A stretch of DNA of 64,000 bases from Zoroaster sp. YZ-2022 (GCA_029582265.1 CM055821.1:40061004-40125003); one strand, 5' to 3'. Shown: positions 11,210 to 22,951, numbered from the stretch's first letter. The notes: a model not told the origin generated them from the letters alone. Translations and numbers: made by a program.

Positions 11210-12347
11210 AGTAACCTTTATCCTTACTGAATTTAGTTTACGATTCAATCATTTTTATATTTTATCATGTGATGCACAGATAACTATGTAAAATGTTTGT
11301 TTTAAACTACAATTTATGTCTATAAAATATCTGTTTTAAACTACAGTTGTGGTAAAATGTTAGGTTCATCATTAATGTTACAATATAACCTTATTTATCC
11401 TCACTGCATTTAGTTCAAGATTCAACTTTTAGTACTGATGCACAGACAATTGATTTTTATGTTTGTAAATGCTTGTTTTAAACTAAGATTTAAGTGTAAA
11501 CTTCTCAGTAGAGTACGTTATTGATAATGAGATAATGAATTATTATGCAAAACCTTACTTGGTTTTAGGATCGTAATGGTATCATGTGAATGTATTCCAT
11601 CTGAAATGCTGTCTTTTTCGAGAAAACGTGAAAATTTACAAATTTGAAAAATATCACTCAGAGTGATACGGTAATGTTCCACATTAAAACGCAAAGCTTA
11701 ATAAAGTTTGTACAGGTAATTTAGTATAAATATCTAATTACTCTTACAAAAGTATGGATTCATTAATAGGCATTTTACCAATAGTGTACAATACCTTTAA
11801 TGGTATACAAAATACAAAAAAATAAAAGTGTTGAAACTAAACATTCACAATTCTTCAGAAAACACATATTTTTCGTGTTTTCTTTGAAATGAGAGCACTT
11901 CGGATATAATAATATTTCAGAATGATTGGTACATTTACTAAAGTTAGTCTTTGAATAATAATTCAGTCATTTTGTAATCATGTAATTACCAATGTTGTAT
12001 TTTTCCTTTAAACCATGCTTTGGTGTAATGTTTTATTTTAAAGAATATTTTATCAGCAATTTCTTTAAATTTTCGTTTTCCTCGGAACATTGCTATTTTA
12101 CTTCAGGAAAGGAAAACAAATACTTTAAAATTTTCACAATTTTCACATTTCACAAACAAATTACGAGATACATGCTTTTACAGTAAATAAATTTATGATG
12201 GTTACCGTACGTTATACATTTAGGCACTTAATTACTGTTAAACCAATCTTTTGACTGTTATTTTGTGAAATATCTAATTTCTAAGTATTTGTTTTCCTTA
12301 CAAAAAGAACATTATCAATAATCGAATTAAAACAAAAATTGCCAGTA
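11210..12347. other. AT-rich repeat remnants
   Basis: Fragments of a dispersed family whose end reads GGTAATTACCAATGTTGTA followed by CTTCCTTTAA (for example 11968-12010). Other members end near 12860, 22231, 32515, 33905 and 35045. No gene seen. Confidence 0.45.
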
Positions 12348-12518
12348 CACTGTAAAAACAAGTGTAAATGTTTAAACGCCTTTCTGATAACACTTTGTGA
12401 GCTACAACGTGTTGTAATGACATCGAAGACACTTCATGGACACCAAAACACGTTTATTAAAAAAATGTTTATAAATTAACACAAAGTCGAGTTCATAATG
12501 AACAGTGTTTTTACAGTG
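12348..12518. mobile_element. TA-flanked MITE, CACTGTAA termini, copy 1
   Basis: 171 bases bounded by TA on each side. Termini CACTGTAAAAACA and TGTTTTTACAGTG are perfect inverted repeats. A second family member lies at 15388. Confidence 0.8.
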
Positions 12519-13207
12519 TAAAATAACTAAAATTACAGATATTCTGGATATCTTTACAGGAATTGTACACATCGGTAACATTTCTGTAAATGCATCCATG
12601 CTTTATAAGAATCAAAAGAGATGTACAGAAACCAACCTGTGAATGTTTCAGCTCATTTCATTTGAAATAGTGAAATGCATTCAGATTTGTTTGCATTTAT
12701 TCTAAGGTGGGAAATGAATCGTTTAAAAATGACACCATTTCAGAAGGAATAATTTCTCTTGATGTTTGGTATATACCATCACCAATTTCACATCATGTAA
12801 GTTTTGAGATTGTAATTCAGTTATTTTGTAATCGGGTAATTACCAAAGGTGCACTCTTCCTTTAAGAAGAACAAAACTCATGATTTTATGCTTGTATATG
12901 CCTACTCTCATCACTCGACCTGCATATAGTATAAAATATATACTTTCACCCATTCATTCACCTTGAAACATTCATGGGATTGTGGTTACTAAGCAACAAG
13001 ATTAAAGTCGGGTTTCTGCTTCTATATAAGAATTCAGTGCTATGACAATTTTAATAATTTACCGATTTTCTACAAGGAAAAACAGAATGGTTCCGATTAA
13101 AAAGAAAATTGATGGAAAAGTAATACAAAACTGTTATATAGCGTAAATTAAATGTGTCATGAGTGTCAGTGAAACCTCTACTTACCAGTTTATTTCTGGA
13201 ATAGTGA
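12519..13207. other. Intergenic, no gene seen
   Basis: Includes another end of the GGTAATTACC repeat family at about 12830-12865. Nothing coding recognised. Confidence 0.4.
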
Positions 13208-13406
13208 AGGGACAATATCGTCACGATCAACAGGGCATGGAATCGGAGTGCTAGGTTTAGTGACTGAAACTAATACCCCTCATAATAAAGTCATATAACC
13301 GTTGCTGCTGCATAAATGATCCAGTAATTTTCAGTTCAACTTAAAACTAGGACCCCAATTCCATGCCCTGTTAAAAAATCTGCTCTGATCGTGACGATAT
13401 TGCTCT
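13208..13406. mobile_element. TTAA-type MITE, copy B
   Basis: Same family as 9721-9858: AGGGACAATATCGTCACGAT at the left, complementary right end followed by TTAA at 13407. The left flank is GTGA, so the left duplication has decayed. Confidence 0.75.
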
Positions 13407-13499
13407 TTAAATAAATAATGAAAACGGACATTGTGCAAGCAGAGTATTAATTGTTGTATTATGTTTGTATTATAATTATTCCAATACATCAGGACACAA

Positions 13500-14025
13500 G
13501 GGGGTTGTGTTTTGGATGAGGGGGACTGAGGGGCTAGTGAGGAAGGAGGGGTCATGTAGGGGTGGTGTTTGGGAAGAGGGTAATTGTTGGGGCTATTGGC
13601 AGGAAGGAGCGAATCACACAAGGGGTGGTGTTTGGGAAGAGGATAATTGTTGGGGCTATTGGCAGGAAGGAGGGGCTCACGCAAGGGGTGGTGTTTGGGA
13701 AGAGGGTGATTGTTGGGTCTATTGGCAGGAAGGAGGGGCTCACTCAATGGTTGGTGTTTGGGAAGAGGGTGATTGTTGGGGCTAATGAGGAATGAGGGGT
13801 CATGTAGGGGTTGTGTTTGGGAAGAGGGTAATTGTTGGGGCTATTGGCAGGAAGGAGCGAATCACACAAGGGGTGGTGTTTGGGAAGAGGGTGATTGTTG
13901 GGGCTATTGGCAGGAAGGAAGGGCTCACGCAAGGGGTGGTGTTTGGGAAGAAGGCCGATGAGGGGCTAATGGGAAGAAGGAGTGGCTCATGGTGTTTGGG
14001 AAGTGGTGCGTTGATGGGCTAAGAA
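13500..14025. repeat. 63-bp tandem minisatellite, about 7-8 copies
   Basis: Units begin GGGGTGGTGTTTGGGAAGAG at 13559, 13622 and 13685 (exact 63-base spacing) and continue, more degenerate, to about 14020. Because 63 is divisible by three and the unit lacks stops, long frames stay open on both strands; these are not evidence of genes. Confidence 0.9.
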
Positions 14026-14394
14026 CTAACAAAGAACTCGTACTCGTACACATTAAACATTCTTATTTAATTAACTAATAAAGCCAAAACCTGGACACGG
14101 TGTACATAAAATATTATAATATATGTACAACCATGTTTAATATTTCACAAATTCTACAAAAGATAAATTCACAATCTTTGCATCATTTTACATATCTTGT
14201 CCCTGGTCCAAACCAGAAGAGTGGAAGGTTTGAAAAGTTCATATCAGAAGAACAACAACAGATAATTCAATCTTTGTATGACAACGTAGACAATACTCAA
14301 GATGTGATTATGTCTTCCTCTATTGTACTTCGGTAAACATAGTAGGTTAAAATTCAAGAAATACTATTCCAAACTAATAAGCATAACGTACACA
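14026..14394. other. Intergenic, no gene seen
   Basis: Unique-looking AT-rich sequence without recognisable features. Confidence 0.35.
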
Positions 14395-14755
14395 CACTCA
14401 GACTTGCCCGTCGGCATTTTTTATTTTATTTATTATTATTTTTTTGGTATGAAACAATGTCCACTTGCAGCCGATTATAATTCTGCCGTGCTGTGCTTTA
14501 AACAACTTTTTTCACATAGAGGCATGAACGTTTGCCTGATTTGTGAGGTCTCTCTTAGCCACCATACTTTGTGTATGTGGATTTTGGTCTGGTTCCAATA
14601 ACCGCGTGTACATGTATCACGTATTTCACTGGTTGGCTAAAACAAAAACAGATTTCCACAACAACAACAACAAAAACAAAAACAAAACAAAAACAAAAAA
14701 GCGTCACCTCACCGATTATGAAGCAGACCAGTGACCAGAAACTGGAAAATGTTTT
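14395..14755. mobile_element. MITE, GTCTCCGG family, copy 2 (left end lost)
   Basis: Shares GTCGGCATTTT, ATGAAACAATGTCCA and CACCATACTTTGTGTATGTG with copies at 8255 and 30036, and ends GACCAGTGACCAGAAACTGG. The left terminal repeat is missing. An ACAACAA/AAACA tract sits at 14641-14700. Confidence 0.7.
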
Positions 14756-15387
14756 GGGCCTAAATCTCACTGCAGTAGTTTACTATTAAACCATTTAGTG
14801 CTTAATTTAATTCATGGTAAATTCTAATTCGGTGTTATTTATAATTTATTAAGTGTTTTGTGAAACTGAAAACCTGTGCTACATTTAAATGTCTAGAGCT
14901 CTTGGTAAATGGATGTGTATGTTAGAGATGGGCTCCATGCAAATATTAATAATTGACCTTTCCCCATTTTTGAGAGGTTATTTCACACAAATAAAACTTG
15001 ATTGCTACAAAATGGTACAGAGTGTATCGGGGGTTGTATGGTTGCATGCATAAGTCATTGAAGCTATAGAAAAAAGGACTTTAATCAATATTCACATTCG
15101 TCAACAATATATGCTCATTAGCAAGATGATTGAAGTATTGTATCTGCCTCTATAAATAGAAATATTCATTATGAAAATAAGTATGCTGTCCATATTTTGT
15201 TTGCAGCCCAGTGTAGTTGCGCACATTCTGTTTGACGACGTCACTGCTATTGTCTTTGATTACCATGGTGATATCTCGTTGAATCAAATACTTGTGGGAT
15301 GCAGAAATGGAAGAAATTGTTATTTTTATTGCATACAATAGTTGCTACAATAAGCCCAGCAAATGACCATTTGATAAGACCTATATA
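14756..15387. other. Intergenic, no gene seen
   Basis: Nothing coding recognised. Confidence 0.35.
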
Positions 15388-15587
15388 CACTGTAAAAACG
15401 TTGGGCAACATGGGGTTGGGTAAGGTTATTTCTCCCAGAATTGATCAGTATATACCACAACTGTTGACATATTTTCGCAAAGAATTATCCAACATTGGGC
15501 AATCGTAAACCAACTGTGTAACCTGTTGATATGTTGACCAGTGTTGGGCAACATATCAACCGTGTTTGCCCAATATTTCTTACAGTG
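15388..15587. mobile_element. TA-flanked MITE, CACTGTAA termini, copy 2
   Basis: 200 bases flanked by TA. CACTGTAAAAACGTTGGGCA at the left pairs imperfectly with TTGCCCAATATTTCTTACAG-TG at the right. TTGGGCAA recurs internally (near 15493 and 15545). Confidence 0.7.
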
Positions 15588-15589
15588 TA

Positions 15590-16096
15590 GGGGACCTAGT
15601 CATTGTCTACAAGATGTCACCTTGGTAATTGTATCAAAGAGTAATTTGAATATTAAAGAGAAAGATAACATTCATGATTACTATGTTTAATTGGTTTATT
15701 TTGTTATCCGTGGTGGATCTTAAAATGCCTCGCCATCTTTCTAGCTTCCATACTTACGCTTTATTTATTTTGAATTTAATAGCGAGAAACAAATAATTTA
15801 CGACATTTGAGAAGGTACAACATTTGTAATTACAAGAGTATCCAATTAACAAATTATTAATTAACTTACTTGATGTAAAGTTTGTACATGTATCGATCAT
15901 CCAGAGAAAATATTAAGTCGGAAAATCTTACCACTTATAGAAAAAACTTTCACAAGTTAGTTTAATGATATATTTCTTGAAAACCAGAGGGTTAAAATTA
16001 ATGTACAATCACCAAATACCAATGTTGTACCTTCTCTTTATCCAAAAAACAACATTTTAATCCCAAATAAATTATTCGGCCCAGAAGCGGGTAGTG
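15590..16096. other. Intergenic, repeat remnants
   Basis: Ends with another copy of the family terminus ATACCAATGTTGTACCTTCT near 16020. No gene seen. Confidence 0.35.
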
Positions 16097-16198
16097 CTAT
16101 TTGGTAGCTTTTTTGGCTACATGCCTTTCTGAAGGTTGGCCTGGATCAGATGTCGGGCAGCGTAGGGGAGGATCGGGGATTGATGGGCGCATAACAAG
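16097..16198 (-). CDS. Candidate terminal coding exon, unknown gene
   Basis: On the minus strand a pyrimidine-rich acceptor (TTTGTTTCTTCAG) is followed at 16198 by 33 in-frame codons starting LVMRPSIPDPPLRC and ending ERHVAKKATK with a stop at 16097. Proline-rich, one cysteine. I found no upstream exon. The shape is weakly reminiscent of the C-terminal tail of piggyBac-derived transposases, but nothing decisive supports that. Confidence 0.25.
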   Translation of the reverse strand, partial: LVMRPSIPDPPLRCPTSDPGQPSERHVAKKATK

Positions 16199-16199
16199 C

Positions 16200-17849
16200 T
16201 GAAGAAACAAACACACAAATAAAGAAATAAGTGGTACTTCATTTTGTAAGATCATAGATTTGTATTAGTGTCTATATTTTCTCACACTTATTAGAAAGGA
16301 AATTAGATATTTCAAATTTAAGGTTGGGCCCATTGGCTGGTCAGTCAGTGGTGGAGTGGGGGGCGTGGTTGGACGGAGAGGTGGGGGGTAGGCGGTAGTG
16401 CAAAGCAAGTCACCAATAGACCCCCATCCCATTGATTTACCTTTGTTGTCGTGCGAATATTTTTCACCCACCCTGGATACGCCCTTATATGATTCATTGT
16501 TTTTGAAGTAGGCCTGTTTTTGCTCTATGGTATAATGTGACATGATTCATGTAGCACGCAGGCTACGGCTACAGTTACGTCACTTCTTACGCCCTTCCGG
16601 CACATAGTTAGCTCAACAAGTTTGTTTGACTCTGGGCTGGTCATCATACCCACCAAGCTTTATCACACTGGCCTTAATCATTCCTTTAACAAATGTGAAG
16701 AAATGCTATTGAAAAAGAGAGAAAAAATGAGCCATGATATTTGAGGAGCCATCCACATCCTGTCATGTTGAGTGTGCAAAGCTTGTAATATGTGAACCAA
16801 TCTTACAAAAGGAAACTCTTACCAGCCCTCAAACTTGTTGACTTTGAACAATGCTTTTCAAATAGAAATTGTCACTTTGTTTCACCACCTAAAACTCTTA
16901 ATTCACAAGATATTGACATATTTGGTAGGAAATTGAAGATGACAATGGGTTAATGTTTTTCTGAGCTGAAGTGAATATTTTTCTAAAGACTCATTCTATA
17001 AGTTCCGGTTCTACAATATACTGAGGAAGCGTCTTACTTCGCACATACGATTGTTTTGGTAATCATATACTTGCCTTAAATTGAGGGTAATGACACCAAA
17101 ACAATCCGACTGCCAGTTATTCAACTTCCTCAACTTTTATGGCATAGGCCTACGCCTTTTTTTTTTGGAGGGGGAGTGGAAGAATGAGGGGTCGTTTTGT
17201 TTTCACTCTCGAATATGACTGAGGCCTACAAAATATAACTCCCCTACCCTTACACCTGCGCAGCTGAGCTGAGTGCACGGATCATCAATCAGATAAGAGG
17301 CTCATGTGACTTCCCAGTAGGAATTTAGGCTAAAAGAATAATAGACTTAAATGTCAAAGGAATCAGTCTCCGTCTTTGAAGGTGAAAGACATTCCATAGT
17401 TTACTCATCAGTACATAACACAGGGCCTGCGCTTAATATTTTATTCATAACTTTATGATGCGTCTGGCAGTGGGACTAGTCCATCAGCTGTTTTTTTTTT
17501 AATCTCAATGTTTTCATTGTCTTGTTACGGCAGAGGAAATGTTAACCGATCGGGAAAAAACTTGAGGAATTTGTCATTTAATACTACCGCGATAACAGTG
17601 CCAGCAATAGATTGAAGAGTAAAGCAGTGTACTACAGCTGGCTATGATCCCCGTCTAAAGAAAATTCGCGCAAATAATTTTATCAGAAGCCGCTGATCAC
17701 CCGCTCTGCATGCATTGGGATAATCATTATAGGCCTAAAATCACACAGGGAATACATCCAAATACCAGTCAGCGGACAGTTCATTCTTGCTCGTCACTGA
17801 TATTTTACTTCTCCTTCGTGAAGTACCGGAAGAGTTTGGCAGTGAAGCA
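16200..17849. other. Intergenic region
   Basis: No recognisable exon. A (G)-rich block lies at 17165-17190. Otherwise featureless to me. Confidence 0.35.
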
Positions 17850-17974
17850 ATGATGGATGTGATGCAGTCGCAAACTCCAGTGATCTTCGTTGAGCGTGAT
17901 GATGATGAAGATGGTGTGAATCGTATGGATGTAGACGAGGACGATTATGAAGAAGTAGGCAGGGCCTTCATTAG
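17850..17974 (+). CDS. Candidate first coding exon, acidic protein of unknown family
   Basis: ATG at 17850 opens MMDVMQSQTPVIFVERDDDE, continues NRMDVDEDDYEEVGRAFI, and ends at a plausible donor (ATTAG|GTAAAT) leaving two bases. A longer reading begins at 17787. The composition and donor suggest a genuine N-terminal exon, but no phase-compatible downstream exon was found before the assembly gap. Confidence 0.35.
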
Positions 17975-18129
17975 GTAAATACCATTTTGAATCGTATATA
18001 TAACTTAGGCCTATATATTCTTAAAATGTTAATTTGCTGTCGTCTGGGGGAACACGGAGCCAGAAATGAGCATGCAATATACAGTTATTCACTTTTGTCA
18101 TCAAATGACGATAATCTTGACAATTTACG

Positions 18130-18475
18130 GTGATAAAAGTAGTGATGATGATGATGGTGATGATGGTGATGATGGTGATGATGGTGATGATGACGATGAT
18201 GACGATGATGACGAAAATAATTATGATAATTATGACGGTGATGATGATGACGACAGTGACAGTGACACTGATAGCGATGATTACGATGATGTATTTTGTT
18301 TAAATAAAGTTGAGTCTATTGTGATGATGGTGATGATGACGATGATGGTGATGATGGTGATGATGGTGATAATGATGGTGATGATGACGATGATGGTGGT
18401 GGTGGTGATGATGATGATGATGACGATGACGACAGTGACAGTGACAATGACAATGATAGCAATGATTACGATGAT
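18130..18475. repeat. (GAT)n / (GATGGT)n trinucleotide tract, duplicated
   Basis: Trinucleotide repeat in two blocks (18145-18290 and 18322-18480). Each block is followed by a near-identical tail (ATTACGATGAT then TTTGTT then AAATAAAG then TGAGT), so the tract plus tail was duplicated as a unit of about 180 bases. Confidence 0.85.
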
Positions 18476-18878
18476 ATCACTTTGTTCAAATAAAGCTGAG
18501 TTTATTGTCCGTGTATTCGTTGGTTTGTCCGTATGCTTGTCTCTTGGGTGTTTGTTCCTTTGCTTGCTTGTTTGATTTTGTTCGTTGGTGTATTTGTCTC
18601 TTAGTTTTTAAAAACAAATTAGTTTAGTTGAATACAAATTCATTAATACAATAAATTATAGCTGGTATTAAACAAACACAAACATATACATCAACACTAG
18701 CAAGTACCATGAATGAATTCCATGCTGCATAGACGCGTATCATTCGACAGTTATTACAACAATGTCACGAATGCCTAGCCTAGCCCACAGTCACCCTCAG
18801 CTCATGCCGCTGGGGCCATCCACCCGGTATGATGATTGCCATAACTGGTATAACCGTAGGGGATAACATACCAACATT
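18476..18878. other. Intergenic, no gene seen
   Basis: Nothing recognised. Confidence 0.3.
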
Positions 18879-20712
18879 AATATTATCATCGTCGGTCTAT
18901 ATTGGTCTCTCTGAGTCAGACTTATTACGGCTATGGGGTGCGTTTAGCTGGGCTATTTGTATTTGGGACTATATACCGGCTGTGTTATCACTTGACTCAA
19001 ATAAACCCATTAAAAAACATTATACAATAATATGCCTTGGATAGGCAATGACAATAAAATATTAGAAAAGGTAGCCTATAAGCAACTTCCATTCGACGGT
19101 TATTAAATAATTCATTCTACCTTGTGCACGAAAAGGTATAAGTTTCCATTCCGAATAATTATGGAATTCCTTTTCCGTATGCTTTTGTACACCAAATATA
19201 AGTTCCTAATTCCTTGTCCAATGCACATTTGCAACGAATATGCAATTCCTTTTCCCAGTGTACTTCTAGCTTAAGGAATTCTTTTTTTTGTGTGTACACC
19301 GAATAGAAACTGTATTCCTTTTTTCACAAACTCATTTACCCCATCACACTATAGATACCGTCTCTGATCCGTCGAGCTGAGTATCCCGGTCTCACTGGGC
19401 CGTTCTATTTGTTCAATCCTCAGTGTTCTAGGGCGGCCTCGAGCCGGTATTGACCAGCCGGGAGATAGAGAGATTTCCTTCCGTAGAGCTGACACGGTAT
19501 AAAAGGTGTATAAAAGGAAATTGAAAAAAAAAGGNNNNNNNNNNNNNNNNNNNNNNNNNNNNNNNNNNNNNNNNNNNNNNNNNNNNNNNNNNNNNNNNNN
19601 NNNNNNNNNNNNNNNNNNNNNNNNNNNNNNNNNNNNNNNNNNNNNNNNNNNNNNNNNNNNNNNNNNNNNNNNNNNNNNNNNNNNNNNNNNNNNNNNNNNN
19701 NNNNNNNNNNNNNNNNNNNNNNNNNNNNNNNNNNNNNNNNNNNNNNNNNNNNNNNNNNNNNNNNNNNNNNNNNNNNNNNNNNNNNNNNNNNNNNNNNNNN
19801 NNNNNNNNNNNNNNNNNNNNNNNNNNNNNNNNNNNNNNNNNNNNNNNNNNNNNNNNNNNNNNNNNNNNNNNNNNNNNNNNNNNNNNNNNNNNNNNNNNNN
19901 NNNNNNNNNNNNNNNNNNNNNNNNNNNNNNNNNNNNNNNNNNNNNNNNNNNNNNNNNNNNNNNNNNNNNNNNNNNNNNNNNNNNNNNNNNNNNNNNNNNN
20001 NNNNNNNNNNNNNNNNNNNNNNNNNNNNNNNNNNACATTAATATTATCATCGTCGGTCTATATTGGTCTCTCCGAGTCAGACTTATTACGGCTATGGGGT
20101 GCGTTTAGCTGGGCTATTTGTATTTGGGACTATATACCGGCTGTGTTATCACTTGACTCAAATAAACCCATTAAAAAACATTATACAATAATATGCCTTG
20201 GATAGGCAGTGACAATAAAATATTAGAAAAGGTAGCCTATAAGCAACTTCCATTCGACGGTTATTAAATAATTCATTCTACCTTGTGCACGAAAAGGTAC
20301 AAGTTTCCATTCCGAATAATTATGGAATTCCTTTTCCGTAATCCGTATGCTTTTGTACACCAAATATAAGTTCCTAATTCCTTGTCCAATGCACATTTGC
20401 AACGAATATGCCATTCCTTTTCCCAGTGTACTTCTAGCTTAAGGAATTTTTTTTTGTGTGTGTAGGCCCTACACCGAATAGAAACTGTATTCCTTTTTTC
20501 ACAAACTCATTTACCTCATCACACTATAGATACCGTCTCTGATCCGTCGAGCTGAGTATCCCGGTCTCACTGGGCCGTTCTATTGGTTCAATCCTCAGTG
20601 TTCTAGGGCGGCCTCGAGCCGGTATTGACCAGCCGGGAGATAGAGAGATTTCCTTCCGTAGAGCTGACACGGTATAAAAGGTGTATAAAAGGAAATTGAA
20701 AAAAAAAGGGAA
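18879..20712. repeat. About 650-bp direct duplication flanking a 500-N gap
   Basis: Sequence from about 18882 to 19534 is repeated almost base for base at 20035-20710 (for example ACATTAATATTATCATCGTC at both starts and the GGTGTATAAAAGGAAATTGA end). The gap at 19535-20034 is exactly 500 N, a conventional placeholder. Most likely the two contig ends overlap, or represent two haplotypes, and were not merged. Within the unit, GGAATTCCTTTTCC-like motifs recur. Confidence 0.9.
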
Positions 20713-20801
20713 AGGAATTAGTTCCTTATTCGGTGTAGAAGTTAATTTAAGTAAGGAATAATAAATAAGGAACTATTGTCATCCAGTGAGACCATTAAAT
20801 A

Positions 20802-21064
20802 TACTACTCAAAACAATTTAGGGAACACCGGAATAATCTCAGTTAAAGCAAGATCATTTATTTCAGATAAACACAATGTTTCGCAGAATTGATGAGAAAC
20901 AACTGCACAATGAAACAGATGATAAAGGATGCATGTAGTGATTACACATTTCATGACATGACTACTGAAAGAGGGGGGTTGCAAATGAAAATCCCGGTTC
21001 ATGGAACATTTCAAACCTATTTGATGTTAAAAATCCGGTGTTCCCTAAATTGTTTTGAGTAGTA
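20802..21064. mobile_element. MITE with 31-bp perfect terminal inverted repeats, TA target
   Basis: Left terminus starts TACTACTCAAAACAATTTAG and the right end is its exact complement over 31 bases. TA flanks both sides (20800-20801, 21065-21066). Size 263 bases, no coding capacity; a Tc1/mariner-type nonautonomous element. Confidence 0.9.
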
Positions 21065-21066
21065 TA

Positions 21067-21809
21067 GTACAAAAGGCCAAATCGAAGGAAAAAACAATAA
21101 GGCCTTATTGTATGGCTTAAGCCAACCTGTCGCTGTTATGACACTGTTGCTGTATGTCAATCGCTTTCTCTTGCAGGAAATCTCCGATGATGCGGTTGTC
21201 AGTTTGGTGCTAGCCTTCAATCAAGGCCAACGCGGCATCCTGGATATAGTATACACCACTCACGAAATGCTTCGCCACTTTGCACTGCTCTTAATTGTCA
21301 GTGCGTGGTTGTAGTCCGGAATGCCGCGTTCGTCTTGATTATAGGCTACAATCCCTGCCAAAATAGTTGGGACGCGTGACCCTGTCCCCCTTTTCAATGT
21401 ATTGTCCCTGAGACAAAGACAAAGACTTCATAGATAAACCAAGAGAAAATTCAGACAAACCCGGCCAAAATAGTTGGGACACTTGACAATGAACATACCC
21501 TCCCCTGTCCCCCGCTCCCCCACCCCCAGTCCCCCGTTGCCCCACCAATGTTGTTATCTCCAGCCGGAGCACAGACCGCGCAATGAGAGCCAACATTGTC
21601 AGGGGGCCGGGGGGCCCAGCAAGATTTGGCCGGGATTGTAGTATGGCGACAACATATCAGCATGGAATCCAAGCAAGCTAGGAATCCTTTACTGAGGTTT
21701 TTTGTTGTTTTATGGTGCAAGACGTTTTTGAAATTGTCGACAGCCAAACCATTCACGTGTTAGAATTCATTAAAAGGTCAAAGAAAAAAAACTGTTAAAC
21801 GATACATAC
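21067..21809. other. Intergenic with CCAAAATAGTTGGGAC repeats
   Basis: GCCAAAATAGTTGGGACRC occurs at 21356 and 21464 and a degenerate inverted form at 21622. A possible acceptor (TTTCTCTTGCAG at 21178) precedes an open stretch, but it ends without a recognisable domain. Confidence 0.35.
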
Positions 21810-22231
21810 TTAAAGGTACACTATCGTCACGATCAGGCCAGCGGCGTAGCCAGGACTTTTTCAATGGGGGGGGGGGGCACAGGGGGCATTGCTTTTTAGT
21901 GGGGGGGCCCAGAGGGTATGGGGTTTTCCCTTTTCTTTTTCTTTTCTTTTTTTGGGGGGCACCATCGGGATTTTTCGTGGGGGGCACCTGCGGAAAACTG
22001 GAAATTTGTGGGGGGCATGTCCCCCCCCCCCCGTGGCTACGCCGCTGGATCAGGCTCATTTATACAACAGCAACGGTATGACCTTATGTAAAATATACCC
22101 AAAAAAACATGTATAGGAACACTGTTCAAACTTTCACAGGTTATTTTGTATGATATTATTTCTTGAAAACAAGAGGATTGAAATGAACGTACTGTACCTT
22201 ACCAAATACCAATGTTGTACCTTTCCTTTAA
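21810..22231. mobile_element. TTAA-bounded dispersed repeat, interrupted
   Basis: Starts TTAAAGGTACACTATCGTCA and ends CAATGTTGTACCTTTCCTTT-AA, the same end found at many places in the window. It is interrupted at 21839-22047 by a hAT-type MITE. Confidence 0.65.
21839..22047. mobile_element. hAT-type MITE with 8-bp target duplication
   Basis: Terminal inverted repeats CAGCGGCGTAGCCA / TGGCTACGCCGCTG. Flanked by an exact 8-base duplication GATCAGGC (21831-21838 and 22048-22055). CAG start plus 8-base duplication is the hAT signature. The 209-base interior is G-, T- and C-run rich. Confidence 0.9.
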
Positions 22232-22544
22232 TGAAGTTATAATTATGGTGAGACACCAGCGCTATGGGTTTATGTTTTGTATCTGATAAGGTGACCTCCA
22301 AAACATATCTGCCCTGCAATTATCGTATATATTCCTATATATACAAGGGGGACGGGGTCATCGCATAATACATGTGAACATACCCCCACACCCTTTTTTT
22401 TCGAAGTTATTTCGAAAAGATATATTTTTTTATTATAGATTGGCCAAAATTGGCTGAGAGTGGTTTCTACAATAAAAAAAAATACAATGGAATGTTATAC
22501 AATTATAATGAGTGCGCTCAGAAAAAAGGGGGTTTGTTTTAAGG
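22232..22544. other. Intergenic, no gene seen
   Basis: Nothing recognised. Confidence 0.3.
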
Positions 22545-22706
22545 GGGTGTGGTGGTGGTGATGGCGGTGATGATGGTGGTGGTGGCGGTGATGGCAGTGG
22601 TGATGGTGGAGGTGGCGGTGAGATGGCAGTGGTGATGGCGGTGGTGGTGGTGGCGGTGATGGCGGTGGTGGTGGTGATGGCGGTGGTGGTGGTGATGATG
22701 ACGATG
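22545..22706. repeat. (GGT)n/(GGC)n trinucleotide tract
   Basis: Interrupted GGTGGTGATGGC repeat of about 160 bases. Confidence 0.9.
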
Positions 22707-22888
22707 CATTACTATTATTTAATTACTTTTATATATTTTTGTTTGGGTGTGGGGATTTTACCATTAACGTCCCCGGCATATATACTGTGGGGACATGCTC
22801 CACTCCCCCTGTCCTCTGAGATCGCCGTCAATGCCTTTGGGTAATGTAAAGTGAACTTCCGTTACTGTCAGACTGTCCATAACCGCAG

Positions 22889-22951
22889 ACGACCCCAACG
22901 TGTGAAGAGTACCTCAATCATGACAACGCAGTCAATTACAAGACATCAGAG
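22889..22951 (+). CDS. Candidate upstream exon of the meteorin-like gene
   Basis: Sixty-three bases between an acceptor (AACCGCAG) and a strong donor (GAG|GTGAGT), phase 0 at both ends, encoding TTPTCEEYLNHDNAVNYKTS and E. Phase fits the exon at 23339. It contains one cysteine. No signal-peptide exon was found further upstream. Confidence 0.3.

Noticed and set aside
13559..13950. CRISPR-like array
   Set aside because: The repeats are contiguous 63-bp units without unique spacers, in a eukaryotic context.
13331..14022. Several overlapping open frames of 60-140 codons on both strands
   Set aside because: They reflect the 63-bp minisatellite, whose unit is a multiple of three without stops.
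18066..18575. Long acidic open frame (Asp/Met-rich) on the plus strand
   Set aside because: Entirely produced by the (GAT)n tract; every trinucleotide frame stays open and no splice or domain evidence exists.
19349..20108. Open frames spanning the N gap
   Set aside because: Residues are unknown across 500 N; the frames are artefacts of the gap.
21108..21314. Possible exon after TTTCTCTTGCAG
   Set aside because: The acceptor looks good, but the reading has no recognisable domain and no partner exon in phase.
22512..22844. Gly/Val-rich open frame
   Set aside because: Generated by the (GGT)n/(GGC)n repeat.
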